This document shows positions 24,170-32,839 of a stretch of 35,650 nucleotides of DNA, one piece after another. The translations under genes and the position numbers were made by a program. The DNA is from JAVRLB01 sp049965455 (GTDB lineage: Archaea; Thermoplasmatota; Thermoplasmata; Thermoplasmatales; ARK-15), in the NCBI GenBank assembly GCA_049965455.1, contig JBMFWH010000011.1, positions 1 through 35,650 on the forward strand, given 5' to 3'. Below the pieces are notes generated by a model, which worked only from the letters and a program-made list of their open reading frames with translations, ran no database searches and was not told the DNA's origin. Positions within the stretch are counted from its first letter, which is position 1, and the number at the start of each line of letters is the position of its first letter.

Positions 24170-25309
24170 AGCATTTTTTATTCTTCTTATGCCTTCTTCA
24201 ATATTTTCAGTATTTGTAGCAAAAGAGAATCTAACATGACCTTTTCCATTTTCACCGAACGCAGATCCCGGTGTAAGGCTAACCTGCGCTTTGTCAAGCA
24301 GAAATTCAGTAAATTCTAGATCATTCATATTTTTATATTCAAATTTTGGGAATATGTAAAATGTAGCCTTAGGAACGTCAAACTCAAAAATACCGAGCTC
24401 TTTTAATAGCTTAGATATAAGGTTCCTTCTTTTCAAAAATTCAGCAACCATATTTTTTACTGACTGCATGTTTTTAAACGCGTTTACTGCCGCATACTGT
24501 GCAAATGATACGGAACAGGTAATAGTCTGTTGCTGTAACTTATTGATTTGGTATATTTCAGGCTCAGATGCTATCAGGTATCCCAGTCTCCAGCCAGTCA
24601 TTGCATAGGATTTTGAAAAGCCGTTTACTATTATCGTATGATCTAGATTTTTGTCAAGTAAGCCAATTGAAACATGCGCTCCTTCATAGATTATCTTCTC
24701 GTAGATCTCATCTGACAGGATTATTATACCTTTATCTTCAGCAATGTCATTTAAAAACTTGAGATCGGCAAATGACAAGATAGATCCTGTCGGGTTTGAA
24801 GGTGTATTTATGAGTATCATCTTTGTATTTTTATTTAATTTCCGCTTGATCGATTCTTGATCTAGAGCGTAGCCATGGGATTCATCTAATCTGTAAGATA
24901 CTGGTTTTCCGTCATTTAGTTTAACCATCTCATGATATGAAACCCATCCTGGATCTGGCAAAAGTACCTCGTCGTTTTTATTGATATGCGCAGCAATAGC
25001 CATATATAAACCCAACTTTGTGGGCGTTACAATCACGTTTTTATAATTGGCATTCACTTTATTCTCTATCGTGTATTTATCAGCAATCGCAATGCGCAAA
25101 GGTTCAATGCCATTTGAATTTGTATAATGTGTTTTTCCATCAAGCATTGCCTTATATGCTGCATCTATAATATCAGCCGGCGTTGTGAAATCCGGTTCTC
25201 CTACCGAAAAGGATACAATATTCAACCCTTTTTTTCTTAGCTCTTCCTCCTTATTCATTAAACTAACGGTTGAGGAGGGCTCAATTTTCAGTACACGATC
25301 AGAAAACAT
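24164..25309 (-). CDS. Class I/II aminotransferase (aspartate aminotransferase-like)
   Basis: The 381-residue PLP enzyme has the Schiff-base lysine K233 in NGFSKSYAMTGWRLGY, the Asn in NTPSNPTG (168-175), Asp200 in LSDEIYE and Arg241 for the substrate carboxylate. The archaeal subgroup (I-gamma) includes aspartate, alanine and aromatic aminotransferases, so the substrate is not resolved by sequence alone. The N terminus MFSDRVLKIEPSSTV is typical of the group. Its end overlaps rfcL. Together with the 2-oxoacid oxidoreductase and malate dehydrogenase nearby it fits 2-oxoacid/amino-acid exchange, but there is no operon link. Confidence 0.88.
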   Translation of the reverse strand: MFSDRVLKIEPSSTVSLMNKEEELRKKGLNIVSFSVGEPDFTTPADIIDAAYKAMLDGKTHYTNSNGIEPLRIAIADKYTIENKVNANYKNVIVTPTKLGLYMAIAAHINKNDEVLLPDPGWVSYHEMVKLNDGKPVSYRLDESHGYALDQESIKRKLNKNTKMILINTPSNPTGSILSFADLKFLNDIAEDKGIIILSDEIYEKIIYEGAHVSIGLLDKNLDHTIIVNGFSKSYAMTGWRLGYLIASEPEIYQINKLQQQTITCSVSFAQYAAVNAFKNMQSVKNMVAEFLKRRNLISKLLKELGIFEFDVPKATFYIFPKFEYKNMNDLEFTEFLLDKAQVSLTPGSAFGENGKGHVRFSFATNTENIEEGIRRIKNAL

Positions 25310-25772
25310 AAGAGGGGAATCTCTAAGCGATATATATAATTTTACCTAGTGACAACCTCTGCAAGATATTACAGGATCTTTCCTTTCATAAATTTAAATT
25401 TTAATAAGATATAAACGGAGGTCAAGTAACTTATAGATAAATCTCCATTTTGTAAACTCCGATTGAATATCCCTGTTCTTAGGCAGTTTTGAGAACTCTC
25501 AAAATTTTGAGCTAGCCGCTAAAAATAATATTGTACCAGGATAATATCCATTTTATGATTTACGTAAACAAAGTAGATGAAATTGTAAAATGATCCTCGA
25601 TACCCTCAGATTTTCAATGTAGTTCCAGGATCTATATATCATATCTGGCAATGCCGTTTTTAATTAGTGCCTCTATGCCAGAGCTCTCTATGCTGTTTAC
25701 GCCTGCTATGTTCTGGGCCATTTTTGAAAATCTGGAAAAATGTTATATACAGATTCTGTATTCATGCACATT
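25310..25772. other. Intergenic region with hairpin, possible small ORF and the tfs promoter
   Basis: This gap of about 460 bases contains the palindrome ttttgag-aact-ctcaaaa (25487-25504, seven-base stem) and a minus-strand frame of 29 codons starting at ATG 25721 and ending at TAG 25632 (MAQNIAGVNSIESSGIEAL at its start), which looks protein-like but lacks a clear ribosome site. At the right end ttatata (25742-25748) is the box for tfs. A further aggtcaagtaac stretch near 25420 is unexplained. Confidence 0.45.
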
Positions 25773-26075
25773 ATGTTCTGTCCTAAATGTGGTTCTTTAA
25801 TGTATCCTTCGGGGGGTAAATTAGTATGCAAGAAATGTGGGTATTCAGAGGACATTGGAGATAAGGATATCAGAGTGGTTGAAAAAAGCAAAGAAAAAGA
25901 GTTAATAGTTATTACGGATGAAGTAAATACACTTCCTTTAGATGACAATGTTACTTGCCCCAAATGCGACCAGACCGGAGCGTATTACATGATAAGACAG
26001 ACCCGTGCATCGGATGAGCCTGAAACCAGGTTTTATATCTGCAAACATTGTGGATATAAGTGGAGAGAATATTAG
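25773..26075 (+). CDS. tfs: Transcription factor S (TFIIS/RPB9-like)
   Basis: The 100-residue protein has two zinc ribbons. The N-terminal one begins MFCPKCGSL and closes CKKCGY (about 1-25). The C-terminal one uses CPKCDQTGAYY, the conserved RASDEPETRFYICKHCGYKWR with its Asp-Glu pair, and ends in REY. TFS enters the RNA polymerase secondary channel and stimulates transcript cleavage to rescue backtracked complexes. The acidic DE in the loop argues for an active cleavage factor and not an inhibitory paralogue. The start at 25773 is chosen because the TATA box at 25742 leaves almost no leader and the zinc ribbon begins there; longer in-frame starts lie in the promoter. It overlaps the convergent downstream gene by four bases. 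Confidence 0.95.
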   Translation: MFCPKCGSLMYPSGGKLVCKKCGYSEDIGDKDIRVVEKSKEKELIVITDEVNTLPLDDNVTCPKCDQTGAYYMIRQTRASDEPETRFYICKHCGYKWREY

Positions 26076-26494
26076 GCATATCCATATCCATCTGTTTTTT
26101 TGTCAGGCTGTTTAGGGGGCATGAATTGTGCCGGTGGCGGGGTAGGCGGAGGCAATCTAACTTCTTTTGAAAGGCACGTTGCCTCGATTATGCAGTTGTT
26201 TATAATAACGCCATGAATCTCATTTACGTTCTCATCAGGGATCCTTCTTTTTTTAGTCCATTCTTCTTCTAGTTTTCCTGCATCACCTTCATAAATCAAA
26301 GTTCCCTCAATAGATATAGAACCTATACCTGCATAGGTTGCAGTATACCTGAACGTTATTTCCGCGGTTTTATCATCAATCTTCTTGATCGAGTTAATTG
26401 TACTGTTGTTGTCTATTCTAACTTCAAAGCTCATATTTTCCGGTTTTATAAATCTCTTTGCCTCTATCGAATCTATCTGAAATAATTTAATCAT
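26072..26494 (-). CDS. Conserved archaeal-type hypothetical protein with proline-rich tail
   Basis: The 140-residue soluble protein has a predicted beta-rich body (about 1-112) with alternating hydrophobic strands, such as EITFRYTATYAGIGSISIEG, followed by a low-complexity tail of prolines (LPPPTPPPAQFMPPKQP) ending DGYGYA. The strand pattern and the VRLPPPTPPP transition are faintly reminiscent of SecB-fold chaperone-like proteins, but I cannot confirm it. It lies 40 bases downstream of korB on the same strand and may be transcribed with korAB, though the gap and a separate ribosome site region are ambiguous. The proline tail could bind a partner. Confidence 0.65.
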   Translation of the reverse strand: MIKLFQIDSIEAKRFIKPENMSFEVRIDNNSTINSIKKIDDKTAEITFRYTATYAGIGSISIEGTLIYEGDAGKLEEEWTKKRRIPDENVNEIHGVIINNCIIEATCLSKEVRLPPPTPPPAQFMPPKQPDKKTDGYGYA

Positions 26495-26534
26495 TTTTTA
26501 TCACCATTAAATCTATGACGATATATATTTTGAA

Positions 26535-27380
26535 TTATAAAAACTCTTTTAAAGCCTCATCCTTATTGATCTGTATCTTATCTTTCCTCAGGTTCACAGT
26601 TTTTAATACTGGATCAAGATCCTCATATTTAGGTCTTGATATTTCATAAAAAATGCCAATGGGTATTTTTTCAGTTTCTAATGCCTTATTGTATGCATAT
26701 GAAAAATCAGTTATGTGCTCTTCGTCAAGTTTGTATGTTTTCTGCTTAAAATATTCGTAAGTATCTTGTTTGTTCCATGTAATGCAAGGGCTCATCACAT
26801 CTATTAAAGAGAAACCTTTATGCTCAATGGCCCTTTGTATCAGCATTTCCAGGTGAGCCAGCTCTCCTGAGAAGCCTCTAGCCACAAATGTAGCCCCCGC
26901 GCTTAGAGCTATTGTTAATGGATTTATCGGATACTCTACATTTCCATAAGGGGTGGTCTTTGTTATCATTCCAAGCTCTGACGTTGGAGATGCCTGGCCA
27001 GTAGTTAATCCAAAGATCTGGTTGTCTGAAACAATGTATGTTATATCCACATTTCTTTTTGCAGCATGAATAAGATGATTTGTGCCTTCAAAATACCCAT
27101 CTCCATCACCACCATATGCTATTACTGTCAAGTCTGGATTGCTCCATTTAATAGCCTGTGCTACAGGTAATAATCGACCATGAATACCATGGAAGCCGTA
27201 TGTGTTTAAATATTCAGGCATGTTGCTTGAACACCCGATCCCGGATACTGTAACAACGTTATATGGTTCTATATTTAGTTTTGATAGCACTGACCTTATT
27301 GCATTGTGCTGCGCAAAATTGCCACACCCAGGGCACCAGTCTGGCTTAACACGAGGGTGAACATAAACTTTAGGATCCAT
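26535..27380 (-). CDS. korB: 2-oxoacid:ferredoxin oxidoreductase, beta subunit
   Basis: The 281-residue thiamine-diphosphate-binding beta subunit decarboxylates 2-oxoacids (2-oxoglutarate or pyruvate) to acyl-CoA with reduction of ferredoxin. It has WCPGCGN (about 16-22), whose Cys residues with one further Cys hold the single [4Fe-4S] cluster, and the ThDP/Mg motif GGDGDGYFEGTNH...SDNQIFGLTTGQ. It is the second gene of an operon, two bases after korA, with a strong GGAGGTG ribosome site about ten bases before its ATG inside the end of korA. The two-subunit form is common in Thermoplasmata, Halobacteria and Sulfolobales and often has broad 2-oxoacid specificity. Confidence 0.93.
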   Translation of the reverse strand: MDPKVYVHPRVKPDWCPGCGNFAQHNAIRSVLSKLNIEPYNVVTVSGIGCSSNMPEYLNTYGFHGIHGRLLPVAQAIKWSNPDLTVIAYGGDGDGYFEGTNHLIHAAKRNVDITYIVSDNQIFGLTTGQASPTSELGMITKTTPYGNVEYPINPLTIALSAGATFVARGFSGELAHLEMLIQRAIEHKGFSLIDVMSPCITWNKQDTYEYFKQKTYKLDEEHITDFSYAYNKALETEKIPIGIFYEISRPKYEDLDPVLKTVNLRKDKIQINKDEALKEFL

Positions 27381-27382
27381 AA

Positions 27383-29119
27383 TTATAGCACCTCCTTATT
27401 TAAAATCAATTTTTTAATTCGTTCTCTTAGATCTTTCTCATAAAATGGTTCTCCATCATATTTAGTTATTACCTTCAGTGGCTCCAATCCAAAATTAGAT
27501 CGTATTAACTTTGCTAACTGTCCTGTATAATTATTTTCGACTACCACAAACCTTCTATTTTTCAATTTATCTTTAATGTCCTGATTCATGGGGTAAGGTC
27601 TGTTTATCTCTAAAGCACCTACTTTATATCCTTCTTTTCGCAAAGATTCTACTGTTTCCTCGACTACCCCCTGTGTAGAGCCCCACTGAACAATTACAAA
27701 CTCTGCATCATTGAGCATGTATTCAGGTGTGGCAGGCATGGTTTTTATGTATTCTTCCAGTTTTCTCATCCTCTTCTCTACAGACTTGACCCTTAAACCA
27801 GGATCTAAAACTGCATCGCTTATAACGTCTCCATATTCGTTATGCTCATCGCTATCCTCTTCATGCATCAGGTTCATCGATCCTGGTATGGCTCTGTAAG
27901 ATATTCCATCATCGGTATATTCATACCTTTTATAATCTGCAAATTTAGAGTCGGCTATCTTGCCATGATCTATAGTATATTCAAAGTCAAATTTGTCAAC
28001 CGATTCCATTCTTTCTGCAAGATAGAGATCTGACATAACGATAACGGGTAGTTGATATTTTTCTGCAAGGTTAAATGCCTCCCTTGTACAGTAAAAGCAG
28101 TCCTCTACATTTCTGGGCGCAAGAATAATCTTTGGATATTCTCCCTGCGATGCCCCCAAAACCTGATTGAGGTCCGATTGCTCTGTTTTTGTTGGCAATC
28201 CTGTAGAAGGCCCCGCTCTCTGCGCTTCGTAAACAACTAACGGTATCTCCATCATACCAGCCATTCCTAATGCTTCGGTCATCAAGGAAAATCCACCGCC
28301 AGATGAGCCAGTCATGGCCCTTATCCCAGCATAATTAGCACCGATTGCCATATTTATTGCTGAAATTTCATCTTCTACAACTTTTACGAGAATTTTATAT
28401 TTAATTGCATGATTTGCTAGCCAGTGCAAGGCAGAAGAGGCAGGGGTCATAGGATATGCAAAATACGCTTTCATACCAGCAGCCACTGCTCCCAATCCAA
28501 CCGCTTCGCCACCGCCCATCAAATATGTTTTTCTATCTGTAACTCTTAATGAGGTAACAAATGGTTCCAATAGATAAGAGTTATAACCATCTATTAGTGC
28601 CTCCTCATTTTCTGTCACACTTTTGCCTTTAGCACCAAACTGTTCTTCTATTATCTTCTGCATTGGCTCTATTTTGAATCTTATTGCCTTGATAAGTGAG
28701 CCCAATGCAACCATATTTCTTACTAACGGATTCAAGCTATGCTTTTTTGCGATAGCTGATAATGGTAATTCTCTGAATCTTGGATCTTTAGTTCCTATCT
28801 TCAGATTTTCATCGAATATTGCAATACCATCTTTTGCCAGCGGTGCCGCTCCGCCTTCGTTTATTTTTTCATTGGTATGTCTGAAAACGCCGTCACTTGT
28901 TAAAGATATAAGTATATGCAAATTGTTTCCATGGGTCTTTACTTTATCATTGGATACCCTTATCTGATACCAACTTTGCCCACCGCGAATCAGATCCTGA
29001 TAGTAATTGTAGGTAAACACATATAATCCGTTTCTCTGAAAATATTTGGCGAGCATAGTCCCAGCAGACTGTACTCCATCTCCTGCAGCTCCAGCTATTC
29101 TAATTATTAGATCATTCAC
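27383..29119 (-). CDS. korA: 2-oxoacid:ferredoxin oxidoreductase, fused gamma-alpha subunit
   Basis: The 578-residue protein joins a gamma domain (about 1-190, starting IIRIAGAAGDGVQSAG) to an alpha domain (about 200-578). The alpha domain carries the diagnostic AYPMTPASS, the local variant of the YPITP motif that closes over thiamine diphosphate and substrate. The start is placed at GTG 29119. A GGTGA ribosome site lies five bases upstream, and the alternative GTG at 29128 is itself part of that site. A tttaaataac box at about 29156-29166 gives a short leader. It forms an operon with korB and feeds reduced ferredoxin from the 2-oxoacid branch of central metabolism. A separate small gamma-type gene exists at 30979. 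Confidence 0.92.
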   Translation of the reverse strand: MNDLIIRIAGAAGDGVQSAGTMLAKYFQRNGLYVFTYNYYQDLIRGGQSWYQIRVSNDKVKTHGNNLHILISLTSDGVFRHTNEKINEGGAAPLAKDGIAIFDENLKIGTKDPRFRELPLSAIAKKHSLNPLVRNMVALGSLIKAIRFKIEPMQKIIEEQFGAKGKSVTENEEALIDGYNSYLLEPFVTSLRVTDRKTYLMGGGEAVGLGAVAAGMKAYFAYPMTPASSALHWLANHAIKYKILVKVVEDEISAINMAIGANYAGIRAMTGSSGGGFSLMTEALGMAGMMEIPLVVYEAQRAGPSTGLPTKTEQSDLNQVLGASQGEYPKIILAPRNVEDCFYCTREAFNLAEKYQLPVIVMSDLYLAERMESVDKFDFEYTIDHGKIADSKFADYKRYEYTDDGISYRAIPGSMNLMHEEDSDEHNEYGDVISDAVLDPGLRVKSVEKRMRKLEEYIKTMPATPEYMLNDAEFVIVQWGSTQGVVEETVESLRKEGYKVGALEINRPYPMNQDIKDKLKNRRFVVVENNYTGQLAKLIRSNFGLEPLKVITKYDGEPFYEKDLRERIKKLILNKEVL

Positions 29120-29542
29120 ATTTTTCACCAGCCTGTTACATAAGAGTCATAATTGTTATTTAAATTCTATGATTTTAGCTATGACGAAAATTGACGGTTG
29201 GATCTTTTTTGTTGTTTTATTAAGATAGCACGTGTTTCTTCAACACTTTTTTGTGTTATGTATATACAACATGAAAAAGATTGCCAAACAAATGCATATA
29301 TTAGGGTGTTTTCATTAAAAAAATATTGTTAAAATCTAACGCTTTATTTCCGCCATAGGATTTTAGAATATTATTTTTTAAAAAAGTATGCGGAAATATT
29401 ATCAAATCCTCAAAAAGATAAAGAATCCTTTAAGATTCTATCACGTGATGAAATAATATAGAGAAAACTAAAAAAAGATATATAAAACATGCTCGAAAAA
29501 AAAAGAAAAATATTAAATATTGCGGGCGGTATTAACATACTT
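29120..29542. other. Divergent intergenic region between korA and mdh
   Basis: This AT-rich gap holds the korA promoter, short inverted repeats (aacac-6-gtgtt near 29238-29254; ttccgc near 29348 with gcggaa near 29389) and the mdh box gatatataaaac (about 29477-29487). The mdh leader of roughly 38 bases contains ggcggt upstream of the ATG. No gene is recognised. Confidence 0.5.
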
Positions 29543-30469
29543 ATGATATCAATAATAGGTTCCGGAAGAGTTGGTGCAACAACTGCCGCTTTTTTAATGT
29601 TTGGTGATGTGGATAACAACATCACACTGATAGATGTGGTAGAGGGAGTACCACAGGGAGAAGCTTTGGATCTGAATCACACAGCCGCAATACTTGGTAA
29701 GGCTGTGAACTTAAAAGGCTCAAATAACTTTGAAGACATAAAAGGTAGTGATATAGTAATAGTAACTGCTGGATTGGCCAGAAAACCAGGAATGACCAGA
29801 GAAGAGCTGGCTGCCAAAAATGCTGAGATTGTATCCGGTGTGGCGGAAAATATTAAAAAATACGCGCCTAACGCAATAGTAATTATCACTACAAATCCTC
29901 TAGATGCAATGGTCACCGTTTTAAACAACAAATTAAAGTTCCCGCGAAATAGAATAATAGGGTTTAGTGGAATATTGGATTCCAGAAGGATGGCCTATTA
30001 CTCTGCACAATACATAGGCATTTCTCCAGCAGCTATAATGCCTTTGGTTTTAGGACAGCATGGAGAAAACATGTATCCAGTACCTGAATTGTCCATGGTC
30101 TATGGGAAGAGTCTAAAATCTTTCCTAAACGAAGAACAGTATGGAAAAGTTGTGAAAGATACTATAAATGCTGGTGCTACAGTAACAAATCTGAGAAAGT
30201 TCAGCAGCAATTGGGGCCCGGCGGCAGGTATTTTACTGATGGTTGATGCCATAAAGAGAGATAGAAAAATAGCTCTAGAAGCTAGCGTATATCTTGACGG
30301 CGAATACGGAGTAAAAAATATATTTGCGGAAGTGCCGGTAATACTAGGAAAAGACGGCGTAGAAAAAATCATAGAGGTTGACTTGACTCCACCTCAGAAA
30401 GAACAGTTCCTAAAAAGCATAGAGGCCATAAAGGCCAATTTGAAACAGGTACCTGCAAACTATTTATAA
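29543..30469 (+). CDS. mdh: Malate dehydrogenase (LDH/MDH superfamily)
   Basis: The 308-residue NAD(P)-dependent dehydrogenase has the dinucleotide-binding GSGRVG at 6-11, the acidic LIDVVEG following strand 2, and the substrate loop ARKPGMTR. The Arg of that loop marks malate rather than lactate specificity. The catalytic His is in GQHGENMYPV, with ITTNPLDAM before it. It interconverts malate and oxaloacetate. The start at ATG 29543 is preferred. An upstream in-frame ATG at 29489 lies within ten bases of the TATA box and would add an unrelated basic extension, while 29543 gives the family N terminus MISIIGSGRVG. It is followed by a T-rich region (about 30475-30497) suited to termination. Confidence 0.93.
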   Translation: MISIIGSGRVGATTAAFLMFGDVDNNITLIDVVEGVPQGEALDLNHTAAILGKAVNLKGSNNFEDIKGSDIVIVTAGLARKPGMTREELAAKNAEIVSGVAENIKKYAPNAIVIITTNPLDAMVTVLNNKLKFPRNRIIGFSGILDSRRMAYYSAQYIGISPAAIMPLVLGQHGENMYPVPELSMVYGKSLKSFLNEEQYGKVVKDTINAGATVTNLRKFSSNWGPAAGILLMVDAIKRDRKIALEASVYLDGEYGVKNIFAEVPVILGKDGVEKIIEVDLTPPQKEQFLKSIEAIKANLKQVPANYL

Positions 30470-30472
30470 AAC

Positions 30473-30500
30473 ATTCTTTATTTTTTATTTATTTTTTGAA
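30473..30500 (+). terminator. T-rich terminator after mdh
   Basis: The plus strand directly after the mdh stop is dominated by T tracts (ttctttattttttatttattttttg), the form of archaeal termination sites. It separates mdh from the sepF-korC pair. Confidence 0.45.
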
Positions 30501-30563
30501 TACAAAAATCAGAAAGTTTTTTATCTTAATAATTTAATTACCATGTGAAAGGTGAAAACTACT

Positions 30564-30953
30564 ATGCCAGCATTTATTAGAAGAAAACAGATTAAAACGC
30601 TTGAAAAATCAGCAGCTATTGGGACAGAGCCTAGAAAATTCATAGATTTGAACGATTTCGAGCCAGGTATTGAAAGCTCTGCATCAGGGCCTATAATTAA
30701 GATTGCAGAGATCTCCAGATTTGAAGATCTTAATTCTGTAACAGACGTAGTATATAATGGAGATATCTTGGTTGTAGATTACAGTTTACTTGCAAGTGAC
30801 GAACTAACTCTTAGAAGAATTGTTGGAGAATTGAAGAATGTCGCGAAGGATGTTAATGGAGACGTGGCAGGCATTGGAAAGAATTTGCTATTTTTGACTC
30901 CTTCTGGCGTGAAGATAGACCGAAACAAAATCAAGATTGGTGCCCAACAATAA
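30564..30953 (+). CDS. sepF: SepF-like cell division protein
   Basis: The 129-residue protein has a basic N-terminal amphipathic stretch (AFIRRKQIKTLEKS) likely to bind membrane, a short acidic linker and a C-terminal SepF core with IIKIAEISRFEDLNSVTDVVYNGDILVVDYSLL and the closing GVAGIGK/FLTPSGVKI pattern. SepF anchors FtsZ to the membrane in many archaea. The start at ATG 30564 is chosen since GGTGA lies ten bases upstream; an earlier in-frame GTG at 30552 overlaps that site. No ftsZ is in the window. It precedes korC by 25 bases on the same strand, an unexpected pairing. Confidence 0.85.
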   Translation: MPAFIRRKQIKTLEKSAAIGTEPRKFIDLNDFEPGIESSASGPIIKIAEISRFEDLNSVTDVVYNGDILVVDYSLLASDELTLRRIVGELKNVAKDVNGDVAGIGKNLLFLTPSGVKIDRNKIKIGAQQ

Positions 30954-30978
30954 ATGTTATATTTCGAGTGATTAATCA

Positions 30979-31500
30979 ATGTTATCCATAAAATTCGCGG
31001 GATCTGGAGGACAGGGTGCTATACTTGCAGGTATGATATTTGGCAAAGCTTGCGCAATATATGAAGACAAAGAAGTGGTGTTTACTGAGAGCTATGGCGC
31101 AGAAACCAGGGGCGGATTTTCCAGCTCTTCAGTGATTTTGTCAGACACGAAGATAGATTATCCATATATTATAAATGCAGATATTCTCGTTGCAATGTCT
31201 CAGAAAGGCTATAACACGTTCAAAGATATATTGAAAGAGGATGGTTTGTTAATATACGAAAAGGATCTGGTAAAAATAAATGCTGAGAAAAACGCTAAAG
31301 GCATATCAGCAACAAATATTGCAAAAGAAAATCTCGGAAAAACCATATATGTCAACATGGTCATTCTTGGATATCTGACAAGAGTTACAAAGTTCGTGTC
31401 TGAAAGAGCAATGATTAATGCTATTAAAGATTCTGTGCCAGAAAAAACGTTTGAGGCAAACAAAAATGCGTTTTATCTTGGATTTAACGCCTCAAATTAA
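30979..31500 (+). CDS. korC: 2-oxoacid:ferredoxin oxidoreductase gamma subunit, stand-alone
   Basis: The 173-residue gamma-type subunit has the N-terminal IKFAGSGGQGAILAG and the TESYGAETRGGFSSSSV stretch typical of KorC/PorG proteins, which complete the CoA-handling surface in multi-subunit oxidoreductases. The main oxidoreductase in the window already has a gamma domain fused to its alpha subunit, so this one is either part of a second enzyme encoded elsewhere or a free-standing paralogue. GTGAT just upstream of the ATG supports the start. It follows sepF by 25 bases. Its 3' end overlaps the convergent NAD-kinase-like gene by nine bases. Confidence 0.88.
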   Translation: MLSIKFAGSGGQGAILAGMIFGKACAIYEDKEVVFTESYGAETRGGFSSSSVILSDTKIDYPYIINADILVAMSQKGYNTFKDILKEDGLLIYEKDLVKINAEKNAKGISATNIAKENLGKTIYVNMVILGYLTRVTKFVSERAMINAIKDSVPEKTFEANKNAFYLGFNASN

Positions 31501-32589
31501 TTTTAAAACTTTCATCTTTTGAAATCCAACGATGATCTTATAATACCCTTTAAATTTGTTATCTATTTTTTCAGAGCCTGTATCTATTTTTAAAAATTTT
31601 AAATTCATTAATTTCTGCTCTGTGGCTACTATAATAAGATCTTTTTTTTCAAATTTTTCAAGCACTTTTTCTGAAATCTGGAGATTTCCGCGGCCAAGTA
31701 TAAAACCCTGGTTTCCAATGGGTGATAATATGATCTTTCTGTTACTGTAATCTTTAATTAGCTCTAATATCTTTTTTTCATTAAGATCTTTTCCAACCAG
31801 TTTTCTATTGTAAATAGCATCAATTCCTAGCAAAGTTCCTGATAGATTATAAAATTCCAGTATCTTCTTTGCGGTGGTCCCTGCTCCTATCAGATACAAT
31901 GTATCAGGACTCATAGTATCGTAAAGGTACTCTGCTATACCCTGCTTACTTTCTTCCTCATCCGCGCCATAATACTCGGCTTTGCTCTGCTGCATTAGAT
32001 CAGGTACATATATAGTGCTCACTGCCCTGTAAAACTTAATCTTTAGATTGTTTTCAGAGTATGCTTGCTCATCTATATCCAGTATTTCAGTCTCTATTAT
32101 TTCAGCCTGACCTTCTAAAAATTTTTTCAATATCTCTGCCGCTTCCTTAGGTCTGTTTGCAAATACCCCAGAATACATCTTCACACCGCTTGGAATCCCT
32201 AGTACTGGCGTATCTTTGCATTCTGATGCAATGTCTCTGGCAGTGCCGTCTCCGCCTACAAAAATTATGAGATCAACATTTAATTTCAATAATTCTTTTA
32301 CTGCCGCTACAGTATCCGATTTATCAGTATTCTGCCCTGCTGAATATATAATGCGATATTTTAAATTCTTGGATTTAAGTGCATTTTCACCCATCTTACC
32401 AGAACATGTAAAAAATTCAACGCTGCAAGAAATATGCTCTAAAAACTCTAAAGCTCTATGCTCTGATACCTCTTTTGCGCCTAATTTTACAGCCTCTTCT
32501 ACTTTAAAATCCGTGCCTTTAAGCCCTACTTTCCCACCCATACCTGCAACTGGATTTATTATAAATCCTATCTTTTTCATATTGCTCAT
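31492..32589 (-). CDS. ATP-NAD kinase family protein (COG3199 type)
   Basis: The 365-residue protein starts with KKIGFIINPVAGMGGKVGLKGTD (5-27), a signature of the large archaeal ATP-NAD kinase group, and has the diacylglycerol/NAD kinase-fold motif GGDGTARDI (112-120). It is followed by PVLGIPSGVKMYSGVFA, the substrate-side loop. It would phosphorylate NAD to NADP, or a related diphosphate cofactor or lipid, since members annotated this way are not all tested. The start could be ATG 32589 or ATG 32580; GTTGAT upstream is weakly compatible with both. It has no operon partner and converges with korC. Confidence 0.8.
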   Translation of the reverse strand: MSNMKKIGFIINPVAGMGGKVGLKGTDFKVEEAVKLGAKEVSEHRALEFLEHISCSVEFFTCSGKMGENALKSKNLKYRIIYSAGQNTDKSDTVAAVKELLKLNVDLIIFVGGDGTARDIASECKDTPVLGIPSGVKMYSGVFANRPKEAAEILKKFLEGQAEIIETEILDIDEQAYSENNLKIKFYRAVSTIYVPDLMQQSKAEYYGADEEESKQGIAEYLYDTMSPDTLYLIGAGTTAKKILEFYNLSGTLLGIDAIYNRKLVGKDLNEKKILELIKDYSNRKIILSPIGNQGFILGRGNLQISEKVLEKFEKKDLIIVATEQKLMNLKFLKIDTGSEKIDNKFKGYYKIIVGFQKMKVLKLI

Positions 32590-32839
32590 AAATCAACTTA
32601 ATATCATATAGTTTTCTCTCATTAGGTGCTGACAATTCTTCAATGAAAAAGGTTTATTTAAAAGGCATCTATTTTTAATCAGCATAATAGAAATATTGTA
32701 GGTTGTTTCAATCTGACCTCTCTTACCCCTAAAAGATTCTATGGTTTACTACTTTCCGAAAACGTAGAAATATAGAAACACGATAAAAATAAGCATATTA
32801 AGATAAAAATAAACTTGAAATATTATGGTAAATGAAAGT

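Noticed and set aside
29238..29254. Small inverted repeat (aacac...gtgtt) as an attenuator or operator
   Set aside because: Short, AT-rich and not placed at a promoter element; chance is likely.
29440..29470. C/D-box-like sRNA (gtgatga near 29446)
   Set aside because: A C-box-like sequence is present, but no D box follows at suitable distance.
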